Of a stretch of 64,000 nt of DNA, positions 63,131-64,000 are shown in pieces. A program made the translations under genes and the position numbers. The stretch lies in NCBI GenBank assembly GCA_021234155.1, contig JAJEKV010000040.1:8553535-8617534 (forward strand), in the 5' to 3' direction. The notes beneath the pieces were generated by a model, which ran no database searches, was not told the origin of the DNA, and saw only the letters and a program-made list of their open reading frames with translations. How positions within the stretch are numbered: the stretch's first letter is position 1; every line of letters begins with the position of its first letter. The DNA comes from Isoetes taiwanensis (lineage: Eukaryota; Streptophyta; Lycopodiopsida; Isoetales; Isoetaceae).

Positions 63131-64000
63131 CTGCATTATTGACATATTGTCTTGCTAAACAAACAGCATTACAGGAGATAACACACATTGATCTGGCTAA
63201 GCCCTAATATTCATTGACATATGTTGGCATCCTCATCATTAGATTACAACAGGTTATTTGCATCATGGTTCAGAAACGCAGCATCACATGAGTCTTCCAA
63301 ACAATTCATCAACTTCAACATAAGCACCTATCTTACTTGTATCAAGCGTTAAAAAACATTGGTTTTCCAAGGAATCATGAATAATCTTTGAAGATCAAGT
63401 AATTTTCACACCCAGATTGGAGACGGGTTTTTTAAGAAATTTGGTTAGTTTTCTTTAGTTTGTTTTCAGGTAAAGGTGAATCAGTATATTAGATCAAGAA
63501 GACTGATCTAAATAGGAACTATTGTCAAGATTATCACACAAGATCCCTAAAGCATTGGTTTTTATTTCAAACTTCCAGATTAGATGGTAGGGCCAAAGGT
63601 AGTGATGAAATTAGATAAGCATGCTAATTCAAGAGCATCATCTTGGGACCACGTTTCTTTCAAAAATATAAGTACGACATTAGAATCTCTTGGGAAATCG
63701 GTAAAAAGATTCTTCGGGATACATTTATGAGCCAGTACGTATAGTGTACAGGCCTAAAAAGTGCCTGAATGTCAGAAATACTAATTTAATTACAGGATCT
63801 GATGTAGAATCAAGCAGTTAATTTCTAATTTCACTTGAAAACTAGAAAAAGGTCTTAGATGTCAGAAAATGAAATGCACTGACAGAATTGGAAGCTTGAG
63901 CAGTTTATTCAGTTACAAAATACATAATTACAACAAAGTATCTGCACCATGTAACAACAAAATCACATGTCTCGATTTGTTTAATTCCCCTTACACACAA
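63131..64000. other. Non-coding or unresolved intron
   Basis: Presumably upstream intron sequence of the gene at 62185-63130. No exon with convincing splice sites and protein-like content was found to the window end. Confidence 0.35.

Overview
The window is nuclear DNA from a land plant. It is gene-poor and retrotransposon-rich, with very long introns. The evidence is a 23-exon LRR-malectin receptor-like kinase with GT-AG introns and plant-type LINEs with DUF4283-like ORF1 and APE/RT ORF2. A DIRS-like reverse transcriptase relic, uncommon in flowering plants, makes a fern, lycophyte or other non-seed plant a reasonable guess, but the sequence does not prove this.

Layout: 1-3.8 kb is satellite and low-complexity DNA: a minus-strand tRNA-like SINE head, a satellite full of heat-shock-element-like 5-bp blocks, a GA repeat and 1.3 kb of nearly pure purine. 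3.96-5.08 kb (minus) is a broken histone H3/CENH3-like gene with an H3-type N-terminus, a very long charged tail and an H3 histone fold. 5.6-8.5 kb holds an LTR-type remnant and a minisatellite. 9.9-15.7 kb is a dispersed repeat interrupted by a 5'-truncated, decayed LINE; an empty copy of the same repeat lies at 30.8-31.25 kb.

16.4-47.0 kb (plus) is one receptor kinase gene. I could splice it by eye into an open frame of 3,009 nt (1,002 residues): signal peptide, LRRs on 72-bp phase-2 exons, malectin, transmembrane segment and kinase. Two kinase metal-binding positions are substituted (DFG to EFG; the catalytic-loop Asn to Ser). Intron 7 (6.5 kb) contains about 1.3-1.4 kb tandem macro-repeats combining HSE-like arrays with tRNA-like Pol III boxes. 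Intron 9 (15.9 kb) contains a roughly 4-kb segmental duplication, SINEs, LINE fragments, a solo LTR, a DIRS-like RT relic, MITEs and a strong hairpin.

47-52 kb is LINE debris and a long-TIR MITE. 52.0-56.9 kb (minus) carries exons of an unrecognised gene whose last exon is split by a poly(A)-tailed DUF4283 ORF1-only element with a visible target-site duplication. 57.2-60.7 kb (minus) is a decayed gene with a ParB/sulfiredoxin-like segment and a Lys/Glu-rich segment. It is bracketed and interrupted by palindromes built on ATGGCGCCAT, which form a dense nest at 60.7-61.5 kb. 62.2-63.1 kb (minus) is the intact 3' end of another spliced gene of unknown function.

Only the receptor kinase and the 62-63 kb gene look potentially functional. 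Everything else coding-like carries stops, frameshifts or insertions. All exon coordinates are hand-derived from splice signals and phase; transcript evidence was not available.
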